Shown here in pieces: positions 44,468 through 52,551 of a DNA stretch of 64,000 bases. The stretch is from JAHEJE01 sp965216335 (lineage in GTDB: Bacteria > Pseudomonadota > Alphaproteobacteria > Rhizobiales > Aestuariivirgaceae), in NCBI GenBank assembly GCA_965216335.1, contig OZ244154.1, forward strand, positions 1,798,001-1,862,000, given 5' to 3'. The position numbers and the translations under genes are program-made. The notes below the pieces were generated by a model, which had not been told where the DNA came from, did not search any database, and was given only the letters and a program-made list of their open reading frames with translations. Numbering within the stretch: the first letter of the stretch is position 1; each line of letters starts with the position of its first letter.

Positions 44468-45168
44468 CGGCAAGCGTCCCATCCGTCGGCTTCCGTGACA
44501 TCAAGCAGGCCATCCTGCAGCGCATCCGCGACCGCACCTGGCCGCTCGGCGGTCAAATCCCGGCGGAAAGCGATCTCGCCGAGCAGTTCAACTGTGCCCG
44601 CGCAACGGTCAACCGGGCCCTGCGCGAACTGGCCGAAGCCGGCATCCTGGAACGCAAGCGCCGCGCCGGCACCCGCGTCGTGCGCGACCCGGTGCGTCAG
44701 GCCCGCATCGACATTCCCGTCATCCGTCTTGAAGTCGAAGCGACCGGCGCCAAATACCGGTATGCCCGCCTCAGCCGCACCGAAACCCCGGCGCCCGACT
44801 GGCTGCACGTCCGCTTCGGCCTGGACCGGCCCGAACCAATGGTTCACATCCGCAGCCTGCACCTCGCCGACAACCGCCCCTACCAGTTCGAAGACCGCTG
44901 GATCAATCTCGCCGCCGTGCCGGACGCCGCCGGCGAACCGTTCGAAGCCATCAGCGCCAACGAATGGCTGGTCCGCCAGGTGCCTTACAGCGACGGCCAG
45001 ATCAGCTTTTCCGCCGAAACCGCAAGCGCCGAAGCGGCCCAGCTCCTCGGCATCGCCCCCGGCGAAGCCGTCTTCGCCGCCGAACGCATGACCTGGCTCG
45101 ACGGCAGACCCATCACCTTAGCCCGCATGCTCCACCCGGCCGCCTACCGGCTCACAACCCGGTTTTGA
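44464..45168 (+). CDS. hutC: HutC, GntR/HutC-family histidine-utilisation repressor
   Basis: 234 aa. N-terminal winged helix (IPAESDLAEQFNCARATVNRALRELAEAGILERKRRAGTRV) and C-terminal UTRA ligand domain, which in HutC binds urocanate. Translationally coupled to hutF. It should repress both hut transcripts from the site between hutI and hutF. Confidence 0.93.
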   Translation: MTASVPSVGFRDIKQAILQRIRDRTWPLGGQIPAESDLAEQFNCARATVNRALRELAEAGILERKRRAGTRVVRDPVRQARIDIPVIRLEVEATGAKYRYARLSRTETPAPDWLHVRFGLDRPEPMVHIRSLHLADNRPYQFEDRWINLAAVPDAAGEPFEAISANEWLVRQVPYSDGQISFSAETASAEAAQLLGIAPGEAVFAAERMTWLDGRPITLARMLHPAAYRLTTRF

Positions 45169-45207
45169 AATCCCGCAAACGCCATTACGTGGCCGGCAGC
45201 CTCAGTC

Positions 45208-45305
45208 TGTCATCCCGGCCGAGCAGAGCGAGAGCCGGGACCTCTGAGCAGTGCGGCACGGCCCGGAGTTCCCGGATATGGCCTTGCGGCCATTCCGGGA
45301 TGACA
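45208..45305. repeat. Intergenic repeat, family D, copy 1
   Basis: Starts TGTCATCCCGG and ends with its inverse CCGGGATGACA, with imperfect internal pairing. A second copy is at 51381-51478. This is the widespread 'tgtcatcccggcc' type. It sits between the convergent hutC and HAD genes. Confidence 0.75.
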
Positions 45306-45331
45306 CCGATTCAATCAAATCGCCCGACGCT

Positions 45332-46024
45332 CTAAATGATTTTCAGCAGCCGGGAGATAATCCCGAATGTCTCGCCATGATCCCCACAGGTGATCTCGGC
45401 CCCATGATCTGCCAGCCGCTGGCGCCGCGCGGCATCGACATGAAACCCGATGAAGTGCACTCCGTTGTGGGTGCCGGCATCGAGATCGTTGAGGTTGTCG
45501 CCGAGGAACACGATCCGATCGCGCGCCAGGCCAAGCCCGTCGATCACGCGAGCCAGCACATCCCGCTTGGCCCCGCCCTCGTCGGCCGCACCGGGATGTT
45601 GCTTGACCATGTCCCACATGCCGGCCGCGCGAAGACGCACCTCGGCGGCATGGCGCACATTCGCCGTCGCCGTGCCGAGCGCAATCCCACCCATACCGCC
45701 CAGGCGGATCAGCAGGTCGCGTGCCCCGGGAATGGCACTCACACGCAACCGTCCCGACGCAAAGCCGTCCTCCAGGTGGTCTCGGTACTCGGCCAGGACA
45801 GCCCGGTATTCATCCTCCGACGCCGCCCGCCCGAAATGACCTTCCAGTATTTCCAGGATGATCTCCCGGTCATTGCGCACCTTGTAGCTGTCCCAGTCGT
45901 TCGACAGCCCGGTGATGCCGTGAAGTGCCCGGAACGGATGAAAAAACGCCTCCTCCTCCGGTGGCGTCAGATCGAGCAGCGGCCCGTCGACATCGAAGAT
46001 CACGGCAGAATGGAAGACGCTCAT
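45332..46024 (-). CDS. HAD-family phosphatase
   Basis: 230 aa, HAD subfamily I with an alpha-helical cap (about 17-90). Motif I is IFDVDGPLLDL, motif II the Thr of ALGTATAN, motif III Lys with GDNLNDLDAG. Phosphoglycolate phosphatase-like, but the substrate is not assignable. Motif I has DGPLLD instead of the usual DGTLLD. It follows neither hut nor cys genes in an operon. Confidence 0.85.
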   Translation of the reverse strand: MSVFHSAVIFDVDGPLLDLTPPEEEAFFHPFRALHGITGLSNDWDSYKVRNDREIILEILEGHFGRAASEDEYRAVLAEYRDHLEDGFASGRLRVSAIPGARDLLIRLGGMGGIALGTATANVRHAAEVRLRAAGMWDMVKQHPGAADEGGAKRDVLARVIDGLGLARDRIVFLGDNLNDLDAGTHNGVHFIGFHVDAARRQRLADHGAEITCGDHGETFGIISRLLKII

Positions 46025-46118
46025 CTCAGGAGTTCGGACTCAACCCAATTGTCATACAAATACGAGTAACAACCGGCCCACAAATGCCGGCCGTTCGCCC
46101 GCCCTGCTGCGCAAAGCC

Positions 46119-48032
46119 TCAAATCCGCTTGCGGAAATGCGTCTCAACGTAGGAAATCAGCTCATCGACACAGTCTTCCGCCGACTTCGCCGCGGTATCG
46201 ACCTCGAACTCAGGCGCATCGGGCGCCTCGTATGGCGCGCTGATACCGGTAAAGTCGGGAATCTCGCCTGCCCTGGCCTTCTTGTACAAGCCCTTCGGGT
46301 CGCGCTGCTCGCAGGTCGCAAGATCCGCCTTGATGTAGATCTCGTGATAGTGCCCGCCGGTCGCCGTCCGCGCCCGCTCGCGGTCCGAGCGGTAGGGCGA
46401 GATAAACGCCGTGATCACCAGCATGCCGGAGCGCGCGAACAGCGCCGACAACTCGCCCACCCGGCGGATGTTCTCGGCCCGGTCCTCCGGCGAAAACCCG
46501 AGGTTGGCATTGAGGCCGTGCCGCACGTTGTCGCCATCCACCACGAAGGCATTGTAGCCCAGGTCGAACAGCCGCCGCTCCAGGCTCACCGCCAGCGTCG
46601 ACTTGCCCGATCCCGAAAGGCCGGTGAACCACAACACACCGCCCGTGTGGCCATTGCGCTTCTCGCGCTCCTCGCGGTCGACACCGTGGCTGACCCGGGT
46701 GATGTTGGTCGCCCGCTGGGTAATCAGGTCGCGCTGGTCGGCATAGCCGCGCATGGCGATCACCCCGCCGCCGGCGATGTTGTGATCCTCATGCAGCACG
46801 AAGCGCCCGGTGCGGGCAAAGCTCTCGAACTCATCGACTGCCAGTATCCGCTTGGCACGCAGCACCACGTCGGCCACCTGATTGCGCTCGACATGCTCGG
46901 CATCTGACACCGACAGGTCATCGACGTTGACAATGCTTGTGATACGCTCCACCACCAGCCGCGCCTCGGTCGTGTTGATCTTGGCCTTGTAGGTTGCCCC
47001 GGCCGTCAGCGGCTTGCGCCCGAACCAGAACACCCGCGCCTCGAACACATCCGTCTCGACCGGCAGATCGTCGGTATGCGACATCAGATCGCCGCGTTCG
47101 ACGAAGGTCTGCACATCCAGCGTAAGGCCGATTGACTGCCCGGCAACCGCCCGCCGCGGCTGTTCTGCGTCCTCCGGCCACACTTCAAGGCTTGCGATCC
47201 GCGCCGTCTTGTTCGACGGCGAGAACATCACCTCGTCGCCAACTCTGAGCTGGCCCGATTCGATGCGTCCGGCAATGATCCGCCGATTATCGTACTTGTA
47301 GACGTCCTGCACCGACATGCGCAGCGGCTGATCGTTCAGCGGCGCATGCACCGGCAGGGTGTCGACCGCATCGATCAGCGTCAGCCCCTTGTACCAGGGC
47401 ATGTTGCCGGACCGGCTGACGACATTGTCGCCCTCGCGTGCCGAAACCGGCACGATGTGCACATCATGGATGCCGAGCCCGGCCAGGAACCTCCGGTACT
47501 CCGCCTCCACCTCTTCAAACCGTGCCTGGTCGTAACCGTTGGCGTCCATCTTGTTGACGGCGACCACCACGTGCGAAATACCGATCAGGTGCAGCAGATA
47601 GCCGTGCTTGCGCGACTGTTCCTGAACCCCTTCAAGGCAATCGATCACCACCAGCGCCGCATCGGCCTGGGCAGCACCCGTCAGCATGTTCTTGATGAAC
47701 TCGCGATGGCCCGGCGCATCGATAATGGTATAGTCGCGCGCCTTGGTCCTGAACCATGCCTGGCTCGAATCGATCGTCACGCCCTGGTCGCGCTCGGCCT
47801 GAAAGGCATCCATCAGAAAAGCCCATTCAAAGTCGATGCCGCGCCGCCTGCACGACGCCTGGATCGCCTCGAACTTGCCATCCGGCAGGCTGTCGGTATC
47901 GTGGAACAGCCGGCCGACCAGGGTCGACTTGCCATGATCGACATGCCCGGTCACAACGATGCGGGCCAGTTCGCGGGCCGGCTCGACGACCTTCAGCTTG
48001 GGCTTGGCGGAATGTTTCGGTTTTGCGTTCAT
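46119..48032 (-). CDS. cysNC: Bifunctional sulfate adenylyltransferase subunit 1 / APS kinase
   Basis: 637 aa fusion. Residues 1-450 are the CysN GTPase (G1 GHVDHGKST, G3 DAPGHREF, G4 NKMD); residues 460-637 are APS kinase (P-loop GLSGSGKST, YKKARAGEIPDFTG). Together with CysD it activates sulfate to APS and then PAPS. The rhizobial NodQ-type fusion has the same layout. It starts 20 bp after the cysD stop. Confidence 0.96.
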   Translation of the reverse strand: MNAKPKHSAKPKLKVVEPARELARIVVTGHVDHGKSTLVGRLFHDTDSLPDGKFEAIQASCRRRGIDFEWAFLMDAFQAERDQGVTIDSSQAWFRTKARDYTIIDAPGHREFIKNMLTGAAQADAALVVIDCLEGVQEQSRKHGYLLHLIGISHVVVAVNKMDANGYDQARFEEVEAEYRRFLAGLGIHDVHIVPVSAREGDNVVSRSGNMPWYKGLTLIDAVDTLPVHAPLNDQPLRMSVQDVYKYDNRRIIAGRIESGQLRVGDEVMFSPSNKTARIASLEVWPEDAEQPRRAVAGQSIGLTLDVQTFVERGDLMSHTDDLPVETDVFEARVFWFGRKPLTAGATYKAKINTTEARLVVERITSIVNVDDLSVSDAEHVERNQVADVVLRAKRILAVDEFESFARTGRFVLHEDHNIAGGGVIAMRGYADQRDLITQRATNITRVSHGVDREEREKRNGHTGGVLWFTGLSGSGKSTLAVSLERRLFDLGYNAFVVDGDNVRHGLNANLGFSPEDRAENIRRVGELSALFARSGMLVITAFISPYRSDRERARTATGGHYHEIYIKADLATCEQRDPKGLYKKARAGEIPDFTGISAPYEAPDAPEFEVDTAAKSAEDCVDELISYVETHFRKRI

Positions 48033-48052
48033 CTGTCCTGTTCCTTCAAGCC

Positions 48053-48847
48053 CTACATATATCCGTCCTGGCGCAGCCGCTCGAAGGCGTCTTCGCTTTC
48101 GTGGTCCATGGCCCGCCCGGCGCGTTCGGATATCCTGGTCAAACGCAGCTCGTCGATGATCTCATCCACCGTGCCGGCAACGCTGTCGACCGGAAACGTG
48201 ATGTCTTCGTCCCCCAGCGAGCGGTAGCGCTTGCCGTTCTTGGAGAAATACAGATCGATCAGCGGAATGTTCTCGCGCGCCGTGTACTCCCAGATGTCCA
48301 GCTCGGTCCACTGCAGCAGCGGGTGAATGCGCACATGCGTGCCGTCGGGAAACTCGGTATTGTACTGGTCCCAGAATTCCGGCGGCTGGTCGCGGAAGTC
48401 CCAGTTGCCATGCAATCCGCGCGGTGAGAAGAACCGCTCCTTGGCGCGTGTCGCCTCCTCATCGCGGCGGATGCCGGTGATCAGCCCATTGAAGCCATGC
48501 TTGGCGACGGCCTGCTTGAGGCCCTCCGTCTTGCGCGCCGCTGCCCGTGCGGCCGGCGGCAGCTCGGCATCGGTCTGCGAGATATCCGGGCATTCCTCGC
48601 GGATGAAATTCAGCTTCCATTCCTTAACGTAGCGGTCGCGGAACGCATACATCTCGGCAAACTTCTTGCCGGTGTCGACATGCATCACCGGAAACGGCAC
48701 ATGGCCGAAGAACGCCTTCTTGGCCAGCCAGATCATCACGTTCGAATCCTTGCCGAGCGACCACAGCATCGCGATGTTGTCGATGCGGTTAAACGCTTCG
48801 CGCAAGATGTAGATGCTCTGGCTTTCCAGGCGGTCAAGATGGTTCAT
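48053..48847 (-). CDS. cysD: Sulfate adenylyltransferase subunit 2
   Basis: 264 aa. PP-loop SLGKDSNVM binds ATP; HVDTGKKFAEMYAFRD and TGIRRDEEATRAKER are family signatures. It forms APS with CysN. A 181-bp gap without features separates it from cysH upstream, on the same strand. Confidence 0.96.
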   Translation of the reverse strand: MNHLDRLESQSIYILREAFNRIDNIAMLWSLGKDSNVMIWLAKKAFFGHVPFPVMHVDTGKKFAEMYAFRDRYVKEWKLNFIREECPDISQTDAELPPAARAAARKTEGLKQAVAKHGFNGLITGIRRDEEATRAKERFFSPRGLHGNWDFRDQPPEFWDQYNTEFPDGTHVRIHPLLQWTELDIWEYTARENIPLIDLYFSKNGKRYRSLGDEDITFPVDSVAGTVDEIIDELRLTRISERAGRAMDHESEDAFERLRQDGYM

Positions 48848-49028
48848 TTCAGAATTTGTCCTCTGCCAACTGCGGCGCGTCGGGCCGCACAGCCATGTAC
48901 CGTCAATAGCTCGGTCTGTCGAGTGGGCGCCGTCTCGTCAAGGCCAGCCCGCGCACCGCGTCCGCCGTCCCCGTCCGGCAAGTCCAATGGGCGAACTTTT
49001 GGCCGCTTTTAAGGCAATTCGCAATAGG

Positions 49029-49670
49029 TCAGTAGGTTAAATGCAACCCGCATTCAAGATTTGGTCCGGCCTTGGTCGGATCGTGATAATCGGCGTCGTA
49101 GACGAGGTCGTTATGCCGCATATAGGCCTCCACATCCCGGTTACTCCAATGGATCAGCGGGCACACTTTCAGGAGATTCGATGTCGAGATGTTGAAATGG
49201 TCCTGCCCGGCCCGATGCGCCGTTTGCTCCCAGCGCAGCGATGAAATCCACACGTCCGGCCGCAGCTCGTCGAGCGCCCGGGCGAACGGTTCAAGCTTGA
49301 CCTGCCCGGTAAACGCCTCATGCCCGTCTTCGTCCGGCGCCGGAACCCACCCGCTCCACGCCTCGGCCGGTCGGTAGACATGAAGGTTGAGATCGAGCTC
49401 CCCGCGCAGCCGCTCGGCATATGCCAGGGTGGCACGGGTGTTGAACCCGGTATCGACCCAGACCACCGGAATGTCCGGCATCTGCTCGCCGGCCAGATGC
49501 AGCAGAACCGCCGACTGCGGCCCGAACTTCGTCGTCACCAGCGGCCGCTGCGCCGCCTCCAGCGCCAGCCGGACAACCTCGCGCGCCGCATTAACCTTGC
49601 TGAGCTGATTGAGCCCGGCGACGTCGCCAGCGTTCGGACCTGTCACGTGCTCTTCACCTGGCTGAAACAT
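49029..49670 (-). CDS. cysH: CysH, phosphoadenylyl-sulfate (PAPS) reductase type
   Basis: 213 aa. The PP-loop-like TTKFGPQSAVLLHLA and the catalytic Cys in ECGLH at the C-terminus are present. The paired Cys-Cys and second C-x-x-C that bind the 4Fe-4S cluster of APS reductases are absent, so PAPS is the likely substrate, which agrees with APS kinase in the same operon. Start ATG 49670 is chosen because the longer TTG frame would begin inside the promoter and operator. First gene of cysH-cysD-cysNC. Confidence 0.9.
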   Translation of the reverse strand: MFQPGEEHVTGPNAGDVAGLNQLSKVNAAREVVRLALEAAQRPLVTTKFGPQSAVLLHLAGEQMPDIPVVWVDTGFNTRATLAYAERLRGELDLNLHVYRPAEAWSGWVPAPDEDGHEAFTGQVKLEPFARALDELRPDVWISSLRWEQTAHRAGQDHFNISTSNLLKVCPLIHWSNRDVEAYMRHNDLVYDADYHDPTKAGPNLECGLHLTY

Positions 49671-49684
49671 GAGCTCCACTCGCA

Positions 49685-49738
49685 ATCGTTCGTTAAAAAG
49701 AACGATCAATACCTAATAACAGAACGACACGAAGTCAA
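49685..49738 (-). promoter_or_regulatory. cysH promoter with overlapping dyad
   Basis: Minus strand: TTGACT (complement of 49733-49738), 17 bp, then TAGGTA (49710-49715). The dyad ATCGTTC/GAACGAT at 49685-49691 and 49700-49706 would cover the start of transcription and is a good candidate operator for a sulfur-responsive repressor. Confidence 0.5.
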
Positions 49739-49807
49739 GCCCGGCGACCACAGACGATCCCTCAACGCGCAAAAAGGCCATCCACAGTGTGTTTTAAAAT
49801 TTACTCC

Positions 49808-49836
49808 TTGACAAAACAGAACAAATCATGTACATA
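49808..49836 (+). promoter_or_regulatory. Strong sigma-70-type promoter facing a non-coding stretch
   Basis: Perfect TTGACA at 49808-49813, a 17-bp spacer and TACATA at 49831-49836, in an AT-rich patch. Transcription would begin near 49843 and run right, into about 700 bp without a convincing gene. It is back to back with the cysH promoter. Confidence 0.7.
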
Positions 49837-49842
49837 CGGTGC

Positions 49843-50570
49843 TACCCGCAGCCCTGCGTCTTGCAGAGGGAAACGTACGGCCCATCTCTTACGGCGGCGG
49901 CGGGAGCGGTTCTGGAGCAAGTGGGCGGCGCCTGGTTGGACAGGAGAAACCGATCGCCCCGGTAAAGGAGGTGTCAGCGGAGATGAGCAGGCTTGCACAG
50001 ATTAAGGCCGTTCGTCGTGTTGGCGCCGATGGACCTGAGCCATGTCCCAGCATCCGGTGTGCGCCCCTGGTGCGAAAGCGCCAGCGTCTATCCAAGGCGT
50101 CCGGCGGTGAAAGGCCCGGTCGGTCTGTTGTTCAGGCCAGGCCCGAGCAGCCGGACGATGAGCGCGTACACCTGGCGATTTGCCAACCGGGTAACCGGTT
50201 TCGGGCGGGCGCCGTCAGGCACCCTCCCTGCGTGGCAGGGCAAGCATTGCGAAGCAATGCGCCAGTCCGTGAACGCACGCTCTTGCGGAGGCAAGAGCGG
50301 AAACCAAAAACCCAGCCGGGTAACCGGTTTCGGGCGGGCGCCGTCAGGCACCCTCCCTGCGTGGCAGGGCAAGCATTGCGAAGCAATGCGCCAGCCCGCG
50401 AACGCACGACCGCGCGGAGGCGCGGGCGGAAATCAAAGACTCCCGCAAGGCGGAACGCCTTAAGGGTATGTAACAGACCGTGACGGAATGCCGGGTTGGG
50501 CGGCAGCCTATCCCCTTTCCTTTCCATAGAGACGTCTCATGCCGACCGACATACGGCATTCCGTCTTTCC
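49843..50570 (+). ncRNA. Candidate long structured non-coding RNA
   Basis: Starts at the promoter at 49808-49836. It contains many stable hairpins: 50067-50084 (7-bp stem closed by a GAAA tetraloop), an 8-bp outer stem at 50098-50105/50150-50157, 50226-50240, 50244-50260 (GCATTGC-GAA-GCAATGC), 50279-50298, and 50447-50461 (AAGGCG-GAA-CGCCTT). A long-range 12-bp stem at 50482-50493/50554-50565 followed by TTT may close the 3' end. All three plus-strand frames stay open over parts of it and none resembles a known protein, as expected in GC-rich RNA genes. The family is not recognised; bounds are approximate. Confidence 0.5.
50187..50440 (+). repeat. Two tandem 129-bp units inside the RNA candidate
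   Basis: Unit 1 starts at 50187 and unit 2 at 50316; the first 79 bp of each are identical. The following hairpin differs but keeps pairing: unit 1 GCTCTTGC/GCAAGAGC and unit 2 CCGCGC/GCGCGG, both closed by GGAG. Three paired positions changed on both sides, and one position in unit 2 is a mismatch. Confidence 0.85.
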
Positions 50571-50598
50571 CTGAAGTTTCATGCGCGGATGTCACGCC

Positions 50599-50711
50599 GT
50601 GCCAAGGGCGAAGCCGTGCCCAAAGCCCTCTCCCCTCGCGGCAGGGCTATCGCATATGCCGGTGATGAAATCTGATTGGCCGCACAATCTTGCCGTCCTC
50701 GGGCTTGACCC
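50599..50711 (+). repeat. Direct repeat X, copy 1 (113 bp)
   Basis: Near-identical to 51092-51204, with only scattered base changes. Contains GAAGCCGTGCCCAAAGCCCT and the segment CATATGCCGGTGATGAAATC. It has no ORF of its own. Confidence 0.85.
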
Positions 50712-51009
50712 ACTGCTGTCCGGTTTAACGTTGGGTGAAGGCACATTTCTTCCATTGCATCGGATAGTTGCATGCGCTGAAGAAAGCTCCGACATGATTC
50801 CGGCTTGGCTCCCGAGCATTCCCTCCCCTAGAAAAGGGGAGGGTTAGGGTGGGGATTGATGGCGGTGCAAAGGATTGAAATCGTTGCCGAATTGCACCGC
50901 CATCAACCCCCATCCCGACCCCCGTTCAAGCCGGGGGCAGGCTCTTCCCCCTTTCTGGGGGAAGGAGCATTCATCGCTAAACCGGACAGCAGTGGGTCAA
51001 GCCCGAGGA
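50696..51009. repeat. Long inverted repeat (32-bp perfect arms) enclosing repeat C copy 2
   Basis: Arms at 50696-50727 and 50978-51009 are exact reverse complements (core GGGCTTGACCCACTGCTGTC). They flank 250 bp that include family C copy 2. The whole is shaped like a non-autonomous element, but no target duplication was identified. Confidence 0.7.
50820..50967. repeat. Intergenic inverted repeat, family C, copy 2
   Basis: Same arms as at 15447-15572 (GGTTAGGGTGGGGATTGATG with GCGGTGCAA; then GCACCGCCATCAACCCCCAT). The right arm is interrupted by about 20 bp around CCCCGTTCAAGCCGGGG. Confidence 0.8.
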
Positions 51010-51098
51010 AGGCAGAAAACAAAGCTCTAATCCAATTGCGACAGCCGCCACTCGCAGGGTGCGGGAACGATTTCCCCACGGAAGTTAGTCCGTGCCAG
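50994..51098 (+). repeat. Direct repeat Y, copy 1 (105 bp)
   Basis: Matches 51255-51359 with few changes (core CCGCCACTCGCAGGGTGCGG and CGATTTCCCCACGGAAGTTA). Its start overlaps the right arm of the long inverted repeat, and its end runs into repeat X copy 2. Confidence 0.85.
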
Positions 51099-51204
51099 GT
51101 GCGAAGCCGTGCCCAAAGCCCTCTCCCCTTGCGGCAGGGCTATCGCATATGCCGGTGATGAAATCTGATTGGCGGTACAATCTTGCCGTCCTCGGGCTTG
51201 ACCC
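51092..51204 (+). repeat. Direct repeat X, copy 2 (113 bp)
   Basis: Second copy of the unit at 50599-50711, same orientation, 493 bp further on. Confidence 0.85.
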
Positions 51205-51254
51205 GAGGATCCAGGAAGCCACTTGCGCCGAAATTCGCTGCACTCTGGGTCCTC

Positions 51255-51359
51255 GGGTCAAGCCCGAGGACGGCGGAAAACAAAGTTCCAATCCAATTAC
51301 GATAGCCGCCACTCGCAGGGTGCGGAAACGATTTCCCCACGGAAGTTAGTCCGTGCCAG
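51255..51359 (+). repeat. Direct repeat Y, copy 2 (105 bp)
   Basis: Second copy of 50994-51098, 261 bp further on. Between the X and Y copies a 'cctcgggcttgacccgagg' palindrome type also recurs. Confidence 0.85.
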
Positions 51360-51380
51360 AAATGAAGCCGCGTCCCAAGT

Positions 51381-51478
51381 TGTCATCCCGGCCAAGCGCA
51401 GCGCGAGCCCGGACCTCTGTGCCTTGCCCCATCGTCCAGAGATCCCGGACAAGACCTGCCGGTCCTTCCGGGATGACA
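51381..51478. repeat. Intergenic repeat, family D, copy 2
   Basis: TGTCATCCCGG at the left and CCGGGATGACA at the right, as at 45208-45305, with a differing middle. It lies just downstream of the AEC carrier gene. Confidence 0.75.
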
Positions 51479-51543
51479 ATGTTAGGTGAGGGGGCCCGCG
51501 GTGCTACCAACTCAACTATTGCCACATGGCATCACCATCACCC

Positions 51544-52479
51544 CTACGGCGCCACGAACCACAGCACGGCAGACACCGTGAACACCGACAGGGCGGTGCC
51601 GAGCGCGATGGCGCCGGACACAGGGGCAACGCCGGCTTCATACTTTGCAGCGAACATGAAGGCATTGACCCCAGTCGGCAGGCTGGCGAACAGCACCACC
51701 ACCCCGGCCGCCACCGGGTCGAGATCGAAAATGCCGAAGGCGGCGACCGCCGCCAGCAGCGGGAACACGGCCATCTTCAGCACCAGAATGGCCGTGACGC
51801 TGCGCACGTTGCCCTTGAAGCCGAACGCTGTCAGCGACAGCCCGAGCACGAACAGCGCCGTCGGCACCCCCGCCTGGCCGAGCAGGGAGATCGTGCGGTC
51901 GGCGATCGGGTGAATGCCGAGCCCCGTCAGCCGCCACAGACTGCCGGCGACGATCGCCATGACGATGGGATTCTTCAACAGGTCGAGCACCAGCTTGCCC
52001 AGCATCGCCGAGACCGGCTGGCCCCGGCCGCGTCCGGCAGTCTCGGCCCTGAGCGTCGCCGCCAGCCACTGGATCGGCGCATGAATGGAGATGATCAGCC
52101 CGGCCGGCAGGGCGGCCGCCTCGCCGAAATAGCTCACCGCCAGCGGAATGCCGAGCAGCACCAGATTGCTGAACGACGAGGCAATGGCCGCCGGCGCCCC
52201 GCCGGCCCCGGCCAGCGGCGGCAGGTAGCGCGACACCGCGATGCCCAGCAGCCAGACGATGGCCCCGGCCGCGAAATATGCACCCCACAGATCCCACGGC
52301 GCCGCCCCGGCATCGACCTTCGCCAGGGTGCGAAACAGCAGGGCCGGGATGGCGAATCCGAACACGAACAGGTTGATCGCCCTTTCGCCCGCCGCGGTGA
52401 ACAGCTTGAACCGCCCTGCCCCGTATCCCAGCGCGATCAGGGCGAAAACCGGTATGACGGTGATGAGGATGAGTTCCAT
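51544..52479 (-). CDS. AEC-family transporter (auxin efflux carrier type)
   Basis: 311 aa, ten predicted membrane helices, the size of bacterial AEC carriers. The N-terminal part (FALIALGYGAGRFKLF) and the mid-protein FSNLVLLGIPLA segment are typical. It probably exports or exchanges an organic acid or amino acid. Transcribed alone; family D repeat lies after its stop. Confidence 0.88.
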   Translation of the reverse strand: MELILITVIPVFALIALGYGAGRFKLFTAAGERAINLFVFGFAIPALLFRTLAKVDAGAAPWDLWGAYFAAGAIVWLLGIAVSRYLPPLAGAGGAPAAIASSFSNLVLLGIPLAVSYFGEAAALPAGLIISIHAPIQWLAATLRAETAGRGRGQPVSAMLGKLVLDLLKNPIVMAIVAGSLWRLTGLGIHPIADRTISLLGQAGVPTALFVLGLSLTAFGFKGNVRSVTAILVLKMAVFPLLAAVAAFGIFDLDPVAAGVVVLFASLPTGVNAFMFAAKYEAGVAPVSGAIALGTALSVFTVSAVLWFVAP

Positions 52480-52551
52480 CGCTTGCGGGCGCTTTCTTGC
52501 CGGACAGGTATCGCCCGGTTACATTGACCATTGTACTGAGGACTGCAAGCC

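Noticed and set aside
49836..49960. Cobalamin riboswitch or RNase P RNA
   Set aside because: Pieces such as CTACCCGCAGCC look suggestive, but the conserved B12-box and RNase P core segments are not present, and no B12 gene follows.
50187..50440. Possible CRISPR array
   Set aside because: Only two units, each 129 bp, with no 25-40 bp repeat/spacer pattern and no cas genes nearby.
49839..50483. 214-aa ORF covering the structured region, with 43-aa repeats
   Set aside because: Its GTG would lie in or just after the -10 box, frames on both strands are equally open, and the changes between units preserve base pairing better than amino acids.
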